In this document: positions 33,200 to 45,073 of the stretch, piece after piece
Numbering within the stretch: the stretch's first letter is position 1
How the letters are laid out: the number at the start of each line of letters is the position of its first letter
Origin: Crambe crambe
Taxonomy: Eukaryota > Porifera > Demospongiae > Poecilosclerida > Crambeidae
Direction: 5' to 3'
DNA: 64,000 nucleotides
Assembly: GCA_963924555.1 (NCBI GenBank)
Contig: OZ004581.1
Location: forward strand, 3,286,001-3,350,000
Notes under the pieces: generated by a model
Database searches by the model: none
What the model was told of the DNA's origin: nothing
Seen by the model: the letters and a program-made list of their open reading frames with translations, nothing else
Made by a program: the position numbers and the translations under genes

Positions 33200-35859
33200 C
33201 TACAGCTATTAGACAGTGTTCATAGATGTAGATAAGGGGTGCCTTTGAGGGCTAAAGCCCCCCCCCCCCCACACATTTTAGCAATAATATAATTATTATG
33301 CATTCTACATACTACTGTTACGATGAATTCATTGGCAATATGTCTATAGGGAGGGAATCAGTTCTCATCTTTCCCATGTGTACCAAGAGGATATCATGTG
33401 ATAGCTATAGCTACTACACGTATTTCTGACCACAATGTGCATATTTTAGCTAACATTCCAAATGAATTGCTCTAGAAGATACATTATTTTTTTGGCCTCC
33501 TCACTCTGTCTGTGGGAAGACCTCCTGCAGGTGCTTATGCAGCCATATGGGCATGCATACTCTAACCATTAGCCCCTCCACCCCATCAAGGTTATCTACA
33601 CCCCTATAGCTACATGAACAAGAAGGTGGCCCCATGATATGTACTGGGGTAAAATTGAAAGGTCAGGGTAGAAACTTCTATTCTTAGTGTAGCTTAGCTA
33701 CCAGGAAAGTATCTGGTCTAGTATTAAATTGAGACTGTAGTACTTCTCCCCCAAACTGCCCTAACTTCCCCCCCCCTATTTTGTTTGTAGGCTAGCTACT
33801 CGATCCCTTTGGTGATCACAGGTTGATACCTGTGGGGTAGTATATTTTTGGCTTCGCGCTTTGCGCGGGAGGGGGCACATCCCCCTCCCACACCCTCCCC
33901 CTCACTGTGCCACGTGATCAGTGAGCTTCCCCCAAGGTGAAATTCCTAGATGAAACCCTGCTAACTATAGTACAGGCTCTATATATTACAGGACATAGAT
34001 GTGTGTTATTAACCAGTGGCTGATCCAGGGGTAAGGTTTCTGGAAACTGGTCAAAGTTCAGACTAGTTAGTTTACACACATGTAGCTACACTATCAATAA
34101 TCTGACCTTGCTGGTTAACCATGACAAAGAGACAGCCACACACGAAATTACGGAGACATTTGATTGGCAATATAGCTACTTGGAATCAAGAAGCATGCAG
34201 TTGAGGGTCTATGTTGTAGTTTCTCACTCTTCTTGTGTTGGCTTCTAATAACTGCTGGAAGCCTGAATAGAAATGCCCCAGCACTGTATTTCAATGTGGC
34301 ATATGTTGTAATAGTTAGCCAGAATGTGATTCCAAAGACATACACTTCACTTGAAAAGCTGCACAGAACATTCATATTAGATCAACGAATGGTTCTAGTT
34401 ATTGTTGGATATGCCAGCAAAGGTATATGAATTGCTGCAAAAGCTGAATCAAAATGATGATAACCTGACAACCTCAAGTAGATGATTCCAATTGAGGTGA
34501 CTGCATGGCTACTCATTGTATAATTCCCTATGGAGATGCAGCTAGCTACATATAATCCCAATACACACACTATAAAAACAAAACAATGTGTGTATTGGGA
34601 CAGTATAAGCACTTTCATTTTTTCAGTGTATAGGGTTGCTTAACCTGTGCCTGGGTACGGGGCTGAGACGCTTACACCAATTTTCAGGAGATCTCATCTA
34701 CGTACTTCTTCCTATATGTTTTTAGCTATGGCTAGCTAGCTACTTTTATCTTATCTAAGATAGGTGTTGACCAGGAAAATAATGTTTGAACTGGAAGTTT
34801 CGATGTGCATGTCCAAAAAATGCCCAGGAAGAAGGCCTGTAGCAACCAGTCAGGCCAGTCACTTTTAGTTAAGTTAACCTTTGACCCCTAAGTGAGCAAA
34901 TTTCCCCCTATACTATGCTCTCAAGCACACTGCCCATGTTTTGATATCTAGCTACCTAGCTATGATATCTACCTATAATGCCCAGGACAGAATTAGTAAA
35001 GTCAAAGTAGACAACATCTGTGTATGTTTTGTTGTCAATTGAGTGGTGAATATCAGCTAGAAAGGTGAGGAGCTGAGAGAGACATGACTGGTTCTTCATG
35101 CTGATGAGGGGGGATAAAACTTTCAAGAGGATAGCTACACAATAGAGAGATAATTTTTGACGTCAGTGCTATCACCTTTTTGGGGAATTGATATAATTTT
35201 GTGTTGTTTACATTCGTTAGGGAAGGAGAGAGTAGACGATTACAGTGAGGTATTGAACTCTTTCATCATTGTCATGCATGTCAAAAGGGAATTAGCAAGT
35301 TGCCAGCCGCTAAAAAAATGCTCAAAATTCTACACACTCCTGACCACTAAAATTTTGTTTCCTAGCTACGGGTAGCTACAAAGATTGATTTCTCAGCATT
35401 TATGGAAAAACTGGATCAAAAGCACAACTCATTTATCATTTTTGAAGAAGGTCTTGTTGAAGACATGCATTTGGGACTTGAGAATGGCAGGTTTGAGAAA
35501 ATTGTAGCTACCACTGTCTGCAGCTATGAGAGATTGACACATACGTAAGAAGCATGGTAGATTTCCTGTGTGACTAGCTAAGTTCACAGACAGGAAATTT
35601 TGAAGCGACAGATGGCAAGCATGGAGTATATCGGCTGGTGAATTCATATCAAGGGAGAGATGGGATGCCATATACAAAGCACCCAATATGTGCTTTAAGA
35701 AATTTAAAGCACACTTTTCAGAGGATCTGATTGGTCAGAAGTGATGTGACCAGCATTTATAATAAGGCAGTTCACTTGTTTAATGGATTTATTTTTGACA
35801 GAATTGAAATAAATTTAAACCAGTATACTGCTGTATACTGAACACTGACATGACCATAC
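33200..35859. other. Block B downstream flank, no gene
   Basis: Matches 15,160-17,080 with gaps. Contains poly(C) at about 33,260, a right end of the CAGGGTTTCATC family at about 33,960 and a short hairpin at 34,555-34,603 (CCCAATACACACAC / GTGTGTATTGGG). About 35,000-35,600 has no counterpart in block A and no recognisable gene. Confidence 0.5.
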
Positions 35860-36549
35860 CATAGGCGGAGGAAGATAATTTTGAGTATGGGGGGGGCAAT
35901 ACTGACAAGGTTTATCCATAACGTGCGGCCGGAGGCTGCTGCAAGGGGGAGAGTGCAGGAGGGGGCACCGAAGCGAGAAGCTTTGGGTATTATTGAATAC
36001 TGGATGCCCGTTTCAGACTACAAAAAGCCAAACAACAATTTTAATATCAATAAGGGAAAAAACATTTCCGAAAAAAAAATTAGGGATGACCATTTCTCAA
36101 AAAAGTAAGGAAAAAAGGATAGGGAGTGGAAATGGGATCAATCTTTGTTCTGTATATCCAGCCAACAATCCCTATAGCCTCGTTCCCAGGCCTTCCTCTC
36201 TCATGTACCGCACGGGAGGAAGAGAAGAAGAAAAAGAAGAAATACAATCCCTACATATACATCGGGTAGCTTAAGATCATAGTGTACGTATTGTTAGCTG
36301 GATATACAGAACAAAGATTGATCCATTTCCACTCCCTTCCTTACTTTTTGAGCAATGGTCATCCCTATATTTTTTTCATTTCACGGAAATATTTTTTCCC
36401 TTACTTGTTCCTGGTCTTTTTTTCCCCTCTCTTTATGTGTATGCATAAATGTATTATCACACCTATATTTTGTATGGTGGCAATGCCCCCGTTCCTGCAA
36501 AAGAACGGGGGCAAATGCCCCCATTGCCCCCATGGTTCCTCCGCCTATG
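35860..36549. mobile_element. Foldback TIR element (CATAGGCGGAGGAA ends), 5-bp duplication CATAC
   Basis: Left CATAGGCGGAGGAA, right TTCCTCCGCCTATG, flanked by CATAC (35,855-35,859 and 36,550-36,554). Inner arms of about 130 bases (about 36,040-36,170 and 36,294-36,420) are also inverted copies, leaving a ~120-base purine-rich centre. The small ORFs inside are chance. Confidence 0.88.
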
Positions 36550-36554
36550 CATAC

Positions 36555-38790
36555 AAACTCAAAGAGATGCCATTACAGTAATGATGCATAGTTACTCATG
36601 TTTCGTCCTGCCTGCCTATATAAGAAAGGAGAAAAAACTGCCTAATGATGTACATGTTCTAACTTGTGCATACAATCTTTAGTGGCAAAAAGACTACATT
36701 GCTGGACCCCAGTGTTCTCATTGTCCACCTAATTGCAGCAACAACCTATGTGGTAAGTCAGTGGAGCAAGTACATGTGGGTTAGCAGCAGCACATGTACA
36801 CAAGTCAATAATTATATTCATAACCTCATATATGTAAATTCTGATTTTAGAGCCTTCAACTGACGCAACTACCTCAAATAGCATCTGGCAGCATAATTTC
36901 TAGCAGCCATCATATTCTATTCATGGGAACTGTTTTGTTTTTAGCAATAACGGAACACTATTTAAGAAAGCTAACTGCCACTATGATGTTGAACCATGAA
37001 ATCCATAACAGTACAATAATTATGCACACTGTAGAACCAAGGTTGCCATGTAGAAATTAATAATAAGATTTCAATTTAATTATGATGAAGTCAACTAATT
37101 AACCCTCTGCGCATGCGCAAGGGTTAGAGTAGCAGTACAGTCTCAACGCGCGTAAATTGAGCGGATTTTTGGAAAAAGGAAAGGCCTATACTAGAACTCC
37201 ATATAATGCACACTCCATGCTGCCGACCATTACCTGCTCCATCTAGGCTGTGAGTTGATTAATAAGCTGGAGCATCTTTAGTAAGAAGTCTGCGGCTTAA
37301 TGGATTAGCTAGCTGCTACTGTCTTACCTGCATGCTTAATTGTAGTACAGACTAGCTTCAACACTTATAGATGATTCAAAATAATACTCCTCCTCATCGG
37401 TGATGTGCTCAATATCTGCAAACACATACACAATTATATTATTGACTCTTAGTGTGCACAGAGGGTTAGCACTTCCGTGTTTTTCATTAGCCTACAGCAA
37501 CCGTAGTGCTATACTGCTAGTTAGCTACACAGCAAAAAATCTACATGATATAAGGACCTGTGCTGTAAGTGGAATTTAGGACAAATTGCTACTTTCTTCC
37601 CATGATGTAATGGGTGCTTTTAGCACTGCTACACAGGCTGTCATCCCTCTACTTTTCTAATTAAGTTGTATGAAAATTAAAGCAATTTAAGTGGATAAGT
37701 CATCATCCTCAGAGTTTCAATGTCTTCTTTTTCTCTATTAATTTTTTCCCCTTGAGTTGTAGCTAGTAAGAGAACAGCTTGGTGCAATAGGAGGATTTCA
37801 GGAGCCTCTTGAGGTCATTGCCACATCTGTAGTGTGTACAGTATTATGAACTGTCTGCTACCTAGTGCATGGTTTCTCACGTTTGGCAAATCTTGTTGCT
37901 GATATATTCCAAGTGCATGCCTTGTGATACCTATGCACAGGCTCTATCTAGGATTTTTTAATAGGGGGGGGGGGGAGAATATCCGTGCGCTTGCGCGCAG
38001 GAAAAAGATTGGGGTTTTTTCACCTTGGCCACGCCCACTTTTGCCTAACCACACCCTTTTTGGATATCAAACCATGCCCACTTGTCAATGGAAATTTTGG
38101 CCCCCCCCCCCCAGTAGATAGAAAAAATTATAACGACATCAAATATTTGGATTTCTACTAGCCTCTGAGTCTCCATATGAAATATGCAGATTTACCAAAG
38201 AGCACAGATTTACCAAAGAGCATCTGGGAGGTGCAAAAGTAAATGTACTACAGTCATGTTAGCATTACTGAATTAATAATGATTCACATATTCTATAATT
38301 CTGCTGATGTCTCTTCACTAAGTGTCGTAGAATGACATGATATGACATGATACATAGCTAGCTACTACACATTAATTTCTAGATATAGCTATAGCTACCT
38401 TGATAGCATTTTCCACACATTTTTTTTTCTGTAGCTGTGAAAAGGCTCAGGCAATTGCTGATGAAAAAATCTGTGGATATGGTTTACATAACTTTGAGTC
38501 GAACTCACTACTAGCAGTCCATGGATTTCAGTCATTCATGGTTATGGTTATTGCATGGTTCAGTCCAATTATCACTTCAGTTATATTGTGTGGTGGATGG
38601 GATCACCACCACTAAACCCTGAAGAACTTAGTATTGTGTACAGTAGAAAAATGGGAGGAGACAGTACGCGCATGCTCAGTTTAGATTGTCTTTGTCACGT
38701 AAAAACCTCTCCCTTGACACACCTTCTTTATAGTCCGCCGTATGCGTAGCTAACTCTTGTCAGAAAAGAAATTTGCAACAATACTCACCA
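36555..38790. other. Intergenic region upstream of IDO
   Basis: No coding region recognised. A TGCGCATGCGCA palindrome at 37,108-37,119 is framed by AACCCT and AGGGTT. From about 37,936 to 38,110 a G-run/C-run stretch resembles the dispersed CACGCCCACTTTTGCC repeat also seen at 24.5 kb. Short frames near 38.4 kb are hydrophobic but unlike any known protein. Confidence 0.5.
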
Positions 38791-39987
38791 ATGGCTGGTA
38801 AATCGCTCGAGCTATCAGTGTACGGCATATCCCCAGAAACAGGCTTCATTCCTTCTCCGTGTCCGCTGTCCAAGTTGAACGGAAGCTATTTCGCAGAGTG
38901 GGAAAGAGTAATGTCATGCCTTCCAGAACTCCTACGGGAAAAGCGACTTCGAAAAGAAATCGAAAGCCTACCTGTTGTCAATTTCAATGAGTCTACTCTA
39001 CATTCAAAGCAGGAATGGGAGCGAGCATTCGTTATACTCTCCTTTCTCGGAAATGGTTACTTATGGATGAACCATGATACCGATCGCGACCAGGAGGGCG
39101 CTCTTACGGAGCAACCGATATTACCAAAAAAAATTGTTCTGCCTTGGTGTGCTGTTAGCGAATATCTTGGACTGAATCCGGTGGCATGCTATGCTAGTGT
39201 TATTCTGTACAACTATGCAAACAAAGATCCAGGTGGCCAATTAATCACTGCTGATGATTTGAGTGCCATACAGACATTCACAGGCACTGAAGACGAGTCT
39301 TGGTTCTACATGGTTCATGTAGTAATAGAACTAACTGGTGCTCCTGCTCTTAAAGCCCTAGCAAATGTGTATGATTTTATGGCAGATAAAAATAACGAAG
39401 GCATAGCAGACAGTCTAAAAGAAATGCAGGAGTCTCTGAAGAAAATGCAAGCTGTGCTTGATGAAATGCGCAAACGTTGTGATCCAAAGACATTTTTTAA
39501 TGTCATACGTCCTTTCCTAGCAGGTTCAAAAGGTAATAAAGCTGTTCCAAATGGAATTGTGTATAAAGGAGTTAGCCCTGAGATACGGAAATATAATGGA
39601 GGAAGTGCTGCCCAAAGTTCTATTGTATATGCATTCGATATCTTTATTGGAGCAGGGCATTCTGGTGATCCAGCTGATTTCATTGCAGCAATGAAAGATT
39701 ATATGCCACGAGAGCATCGAGATTTCCTCATGAAGTTACAAACAATGCCTTCTGTTCGAAATTATTGCATTACAAGTCGTAATAGTGGACTTATTACAGC
39801 TTTTAATGGAGTTGTCAACACACTTATAAGCTTTCGAAGGCGGCATTTTGGTCTTGTGCAAACATACATCATCGATCACCTTGTTGGCACTAACCCATCA
39901 GAAGTTAAGGGAACAGGAGGAACTTATTTAAAAGAATTTCTTAAATGTGTCATAAGTGATACTGAAATTCAAAAGATCAATGCATGA
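38791..39987 (+). CDS. IDO: Indoleamine 2,3-dioxygenase-like heme enzyme
   Basis: A single-exon gene of 398 residues from the ATG at 38,791; the in-frame TTG 18 bases earlier is less likely. It is cytosolic: no signal or membrane segment. It aligns along its length with animal IDO: LPWCAVSEYLGLNPVACYASVILYNY; FFNVIRPFLAG, where two Phe and an Arg match human F226, F227 and R231 of the substrate pocket (here about 235, 236 and 240); YNGGSAAQSSIVYAFDI; DYMPREHRDFL; SFRRRHFGLVQTYI with the proximal heme ligand His at about 352 (human H346); and the terminal VKGTGGTYLKEFLK. It oxidises tryptophan to N-formylkynurenine, the first step of the kynurenine route. Invertebrate IDOs often have low tryptophan affinity, so activity cannot be assumed. 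It is followed at 257 bp by WARS on the same strand. Confidence 0.93.
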   Translation: MAGKSLELSVYGISPETGFIPSPCPLSKLNGSYFAEWERVMSCLPELLREKRLRKEIESLPVVNFNESTLHSKQEWERAFVILSFLGNGYLWMNHDTDRDQEGALTEQPILPKKIVLPWCAVSEYLGLNPVACYASVILYNYANKDPGGQLITADDLSAIQTFTGTEDESWFYMVHVVIELTGAPALKALANVYDFMADKNNEGIADSLKEMQESLKKMQAVLDEMRKRCDPKTFFNVIRPFLAGSKGNKAVPNGIVYKGVSPEIRKYNGGSAAQSSIVYAFDIFIGAGHSGDPADFIAAMKDYMPREHRDFLMKLQTMPSVRNYCITSRNSGLITAFNGVVNTLISFRRRHFGLVQTYIIDHLVGTNPSEVKGTGGTYLKEFLKCVISDTEIQKINA

Positions 39988-40244
39988 ACGCTGAAGATCA
40001 AGTGATTAATGACTAAACTGTACTATATTATATACAAGCCCCTTTTTAATCGCATTATTATTATAACTTGCTGAGCCGCCCACTTTAGTATTCCTCCGTA
40101 AAATTAAAATTAGAGAATAGACACGCCTCCCCAACATTACTGCACCTATTACGTGCAATGATCATTATTTCGCCTAGAGATATCGATTATCGATCGAAAT
40201 TCGACCATCGCTCGAGGAGGTATTTTTCAGGCCAGTTGCACATT

Positions 40245-41549
40245 ATGGCTGATGTTGAGCAGGAAGGAGGAAGCGACCAAATAGTTACTCCGTGGGTGGC
40301 GAAAGCCGCAGAAGGCAAGGCTGGCATTGATTATGAAAAACTAATCAGTGAGTGTTAGCTAGCCAATTCCCGAGGCATAGCTAGCTACTTAGCTATGCCT
40401 ATATCTCCTATATATATATCTCAATCAAGCTATAGCTAGCTAGTTGTGTGCTGTTTTCTAGCTAACTTTGATTACTTATTGTCATGCAGGGGAGTTCGGT
40501 AGCAAGAGAATTGATGATGCACTTCTAAAGAGAATTGAAACACTGACTCAGCAAAAAGTCCATCGCTTTCTGAGGAGAGAAATCTTCTTTTCCCACCGGT
40601 AAACTTTATACTATGTTAGCCAATAATAATGATCCATGAATCAACAATTATAGTGAACTTGAAAAGATCCTTGATGCGTATGAGAATCATCAGCCATTTT
40701 TCTTGTATACTGGAAGAGGACCATCTTCAGAGTCCATGCATCTTGGACATCTTATTCCATTCCAGTTCACCAAGTAAGTTTGTTGTTGTTTTTTTAGTTG
40801 GTAAGAAATAATGGTTAGAATTCAAGCTATGGATGTTTTGCAGATACTTGCAAGATGTTTTTGATGTTCCATTGGTAATACAAATGACGGATGATGAAAA
40901 ATTCCTCTGGAAGGATTTGACAGTAGAGGAAACAAACCACTTGGCTCATGAGAATGCTAAAGATATCATTGCCTGTGGTTTTGACCCAGAAAAGACCTTC
41001 ATCTTTTCTAATCTGGAATACATGAGGTTAAACAATCATATTCACTTACTGCACCACTAATTTAAGAGCCAATACGACATTCTGGCCATATACACGCATA
41101 TAAATTTAATATTTTTATGTACATTAATCTGCCACACCTCCTGACCTGGGAGCATTTTTTTCTTGGCTCTCCAATAGCTATAAGCATGGTAATTCTCATA
41201 TCAATAGCTATCAACCTATAATGAATTTCCAAGTAGTCATACATATGTTGTGGATTCACCATGAAAAATTTATACAAAAATTGTAATACAGCATTTGCCT
41301 TCCACAGCTCAGTTCCTGACTTCTATCGGCAGATCCTTAGGATTCAGAAGTGTGTGACTGTGAACCAAGCAAAGGGTATCTTTGGATTCAATGACAGTGA
41401 TAACATAGGCAAAATTGCCTTCCCAGCTGTCCAGGCAGCACCTTCATTCAGTACAACTTTCCCACACATTTTTGGTGGAAGAAAGGATATCCAGTGCTTA
41501 ATCCCGTGTGCCATCGATCAGGTATTATATATACAATAAGAGCAGATTT

Positions 41550-41585
<36 letters not shown>

Positions 41586-43859
41586 AGAGATTATTAAATG
41601 AATGCAAATGGACTTTAACATGCTGCTCTTCAATAAGAAGAATACTTAAAAACAATTTATCAGACTATAATAGCGAGTATTAGAATTAATACATTTGTCT
41701 TAGCTACAATCAATGTTTCGTATTAATATGAAGACTCCATACGTATACGTATGTAGTTACTTCTGTGTGAGGTGTGTAGTCATAATGCTTTTCTTCATAG
41801 GATCCTTATTTTCGTATGACACGTGACGTTGCACCTCGCCTTGGTTTTCACAAACCAGCTCTGCTCCACTCCACTTTCTTTCCAGCTTTGCAAGGCCCAC
41901 AGTCCAAGATGAGTGCTTCCGATCCCACTTCCTCCGTTTTCCTCACAGATACCATGCAAGAGATCAAAGAAAAGGTTAGGCCTACATAATTATGCTGATG
42001 TTTGTTAGCTACACACTATAAAGTAGAGGAGGAAAAAGAGGTCAGAATTAGCTATAAGGCTAATGAACAGCCTGAATTCACAACCAACCGTGCATAGCTT
42101 ATAGTTATTGTGGTAATAAAGATCTGGGTCTATTAGCTATAACAGTCTGACACAGGACAAAAATGTCCAGGCTAAACTATGATTTGTCCGGCCATTTTCC
42201 TCTTGATCTGAAACTATTAAAGTATAGCAGGTGTTTGAAATCAGTGCTATGCCATCAAAATGTCTGGTCAATAATTGTGATTTGTTATAATTGGCCCTGC
42301 AGATCAACAGATATGCTTTCTCTGGTGGACAAGACACTATGGAAGAACATCGCAGGTTTGGAGGAAACACAGAAATCGATGTATCATATCAATATCTCTC
42401 TTTCTTCCTGGAGGATGATGATAAACTGGCCCATATCAAAACAGTATGTGATAGTTATTATTACAAGGTTATAAGGTATTGTAGGGTTAACCAAGTTTTT
42501 TTTCAATCTCACCATTGAAATCAAACTCGTGTCAGTGAGCCATGAAAACAAGGGGTATTAATTTTGATAAGCAGGCTACAAATTTCTGACTTCTCTGGAC
42601 TTGCATGGGTGGTAAAACAGAGCATAGCTGCATAAGGCACGAAACCATGCTGTTTCAACACTTATGTTAATAACTCTAGTCTCAGGTTAACTTGGTTGTA
42701 AGAGTGCTCCATGTACAAAAATTATATCTCAGCCACCTGTAGGATTACCAGAAATCTGGAAATTTGCTGCTGGCTATGTCACTCAAACAACCTCTTAGAC
42801 TACAGATGGTGCTAGTCTAATGACATGGCTATAATGTTTGACACATACAACTATTTTGAAAAGCTCCTTGTCAGTTATGCAAGAAATGTCGTGCATGCCA
42901 ATTATTGCTTCAATCTCCAGCAGCTGTTTATGTGAGACTAGTCGATGTCCCAATATGTAAACATGCTTTAAACTTTCAATTTGAAGATCCCATGATACCA
43001 TTATCTGATGTGTACTCTTAATGGGAATTTCTTAGCAACCATCTATCTATAGTAGGGTTCAGTGGAATGGTGGAATGGATTGGAATATTGGAATGGAATA
43101 CTGCATAGCTCTCCATTATCAATATCTCGCAGTTCCGGTGTCGGGGACCCCCTATTTCAGGACCCCTGTCCCCAAATCTACGTATCCTCATCCCTAAATA
43201 ATAGGGACCACCATCCCCATATCTACAGTAGATATGGGGATCCCTACGTAGATATGCATATGGGACCCCAGCCTGTTTTGTCTAGCAGAGGTGTAGCTAG
43301 CAGTGTTTTGTGCATTGGTCAGGCAAATAGTCTCACTAAAGTCTATTTGCATTCACCTTGCCCCTTGATCATTCACTATATCTGCTATAACTTTCTCAAT
43401 TCTTAACCAAATTTCAAATTTCAAACACCATCAGAGAGAGTGTATACTCAGCTCTCTATTGATGCATTAAATTAGAAATTTGGTTAAGAATTGAGAAAGT
43501 TATAGTGGTTATAGTGAATGATCAAGCGGCAAGGTGAATGCAAATAGTCAGGATCTCCCCCATAATAATTGTAACCTGAGTGGCATGAAGAATCTGGGAG
43601 GTGTCAGTAGCTATAAAATTATCATATTAATGGACCATACAGTTATAGCTACCAGACCCCCCTGAAGCAAGGCCATCAGGATGTGAAAGATGTCAAATGT
43701 CTGACCTGCCTGGGCCTGACCCAGTGCTACACCTATAATATTAATGGGGACCCCATCCCAAATTTATATCTCATCCACAAATCTACATAGACATAATAAA
43801 TCCACACCTTCTTGGCCTTAGGATGGCTGTTCAAAGTGTGGTACGTAGCTGAGCCTGAC

Positions 43860-43901
<42 letters not shown>

Positions 43902-45004
43902 CTGTCACCTGATTGGTCAGTTGGTGGTCAATATGAGGCCATGAGGCCATATTGAAGCCTATAAATCATGTGCATCATTTAGCTACCAAGCAACTTTAGG
44001 GAATTCCAAAAACAAGCCACGAGGGCTGGGGGTCCCTACATCTATGCAGGGATCCCCATATTTATGTAAATTTGGGGACAGGGGGTCCCTAAAACTAAAG
44101 GGTCCCCAAAACTTTGACACCGGTAGCTATGAAATCTGATTCCTCTAGTGATAACTTATAAACACAGTCATATGATCATATGCATGGTGTGTGTTAAATC
44201 TGTCAATGACATCTAGTTTAACCTTATGTGATGTGTCCATTCCCACATTCTTACCCTGTAGCGCCCACATTTTCACCCATATCAAAGGAGCCTCATCGCC
44301 CTCTTGCTCCCTATTGTAAACACAACCACACCCATGTCCATCCAAAGCCCCAATAAAAAACAAGTTGTCCTGTGCTATGTAATGAAACATAATATCATGT
44401 TTTGACTATACAGACAAATTCTCAAGACTCGAAAACATGGCATGTGTGTTTGTGTGTTAGCGAAGCATACATGCAACTCTGATTCTCTTGAGAAAAGTAG
44501 AATAGCCTAGCTGACTCGTTTATACGTATACACTATAAAAATAAATGTGTAAAAACAACCCATTTAAGGTTATCTGAGTTCCAACTTGCAACTCAGATAA
44601 TCTAAAAATGGGTTGTTTTTATACATTAATTTCATTTTCACAGTGTGATGTCTTATCAGTTTATAAATTATGTCGAATTTGTGTGCGTGTGCAGCACTGA
44701 TCCTGCCAAAAGGGTACTCTACCAACTTACCTTTCTCTTGGCATCACAATGCAAGCTAATTGAGCTACAGATTCACAGAGACAGTCACACATCAAGTCAT
44801 ATCAAATAATTATTATTTTTTATTTATTTATTTTATCTATAGGAATATGAGTCTGGTCGAATGTTGACAGGTGAACTTAAGCAAGAGCTGATCACGGTTC
44901 TCCAAAAAATGGTTGGAGAACACCAAGACCGTCGTAGAACAATCACTGATGATGATGTTCGTCTCTTCATGACACCACGTTCACTCAACTTCAAGATGAA
45001 TTAG
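40245..45004 (+). CDS. WARS1: Cytosolic tryptophanyl-tRNA synthetase, eight exons
   Basis: Charges tRNA-Trp with tryptophan (class I synthetase). Exons: 40245-40347, 40490-40598, 40654-40773, 40844-41026, 41308-41521, 41801-41974, 42303-42443 and 44843-45004; phases agree at each junction. The protein closely tracks human WARS1: [60 protein letters not shown] (HIGH-type motif), [63 protein letters not shown] (KMSKS-type loop), [20 protein letters not shown] and [13 protein letters not shown]. It is about 400 residues. The start used gives [12 protein letters not shown] and then the catalytic core, so the WHEP domain at the human N terminus is absent, as in the short human isoform. An in-frame ATG lies at 40,158. 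The last intron (2.4 kb) holds nested MITEs. Confidence 0.95.
41554..41582. repeat. Poly(A) tract in WARS intron 5
   Basis: About 29 A residues, followed by a scrap of MITE family M1 (GAATGCAAATGGACTTTAA). It may be a retroposed tail, but no body could be identified. Confidence 0.7.
43136..44125. mobile_element. TIR element in the last WARS intron, carrying a nested M1 copy
   Basis: Left CCGGTGTCGGGGACCCC with CCCCTGTCCCCAAATCTACG; right is the inverse (GGGGACAGGGGGTCCCTAAA ... TTTGACACCGG). The interior has many ATCTACATA/GGGGATCCC words and an (AAT)n run at about 43,860-43,899. MITE M1 copy 2 lies inside it. Confidence 0.7.
43337..43549. mobile_element. Palindromic MITE, family M1 (copy 2)
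   Basis: Starts TAAAGTCTATTTGCATTCACC and ends with the complement; fold-back arms with a GAGAG/CTCTC-flanked centre. Nested in the 43.1-44.1 kb element. Confidence 0.85.
44530..44645. mobile_element. Hairpin MITE in the last WARS intron
   Basis: ACACTATAAAAATAAATGTG at the left and ATTAATTTCATTTTCACAGTGT at the right enclose strong arms (AAAAACAACCCATTT / AAATGGGTTGTTTTT and TTATCTGAGTT / AACTCAGATAA). It ends about 200 bases before the final exon. Confidence 0.75.
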
Positions 45005-45067
45005 CACTGAAGGCAGCTGATGTAGACTTCTTAGTTATTAAATCACCCATAGCTACATTAGACTGAT

Positions 45068-45073
45068 AATAAA
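45068..45073 (+). terminator. Poly(A) signal of WARS
   Basis: AATAAA 63 bases after the stop codon. Confidence 0.65.

Larger units (their letters stand above)
29770..35690. repeat. Duplicated block B (contains fucosyltransferase copy 3)
   Basis: Counterpart of block A. It lacks the CAGGGTTTCATC MITE, the TTAA palindrome, the hairpin and the LTR that interrupt block A, and has its own insert directly before the gene. The part at 30,880-31,230 also matches the 19.3-20.9 kb unit. Confidence 0.85.

Noticed and set aside
36282-36682. Several overlapping hydrophobic frames
   Set aside because: They fall within the fold-back TIR element at 35,860-36,549 and its edge.
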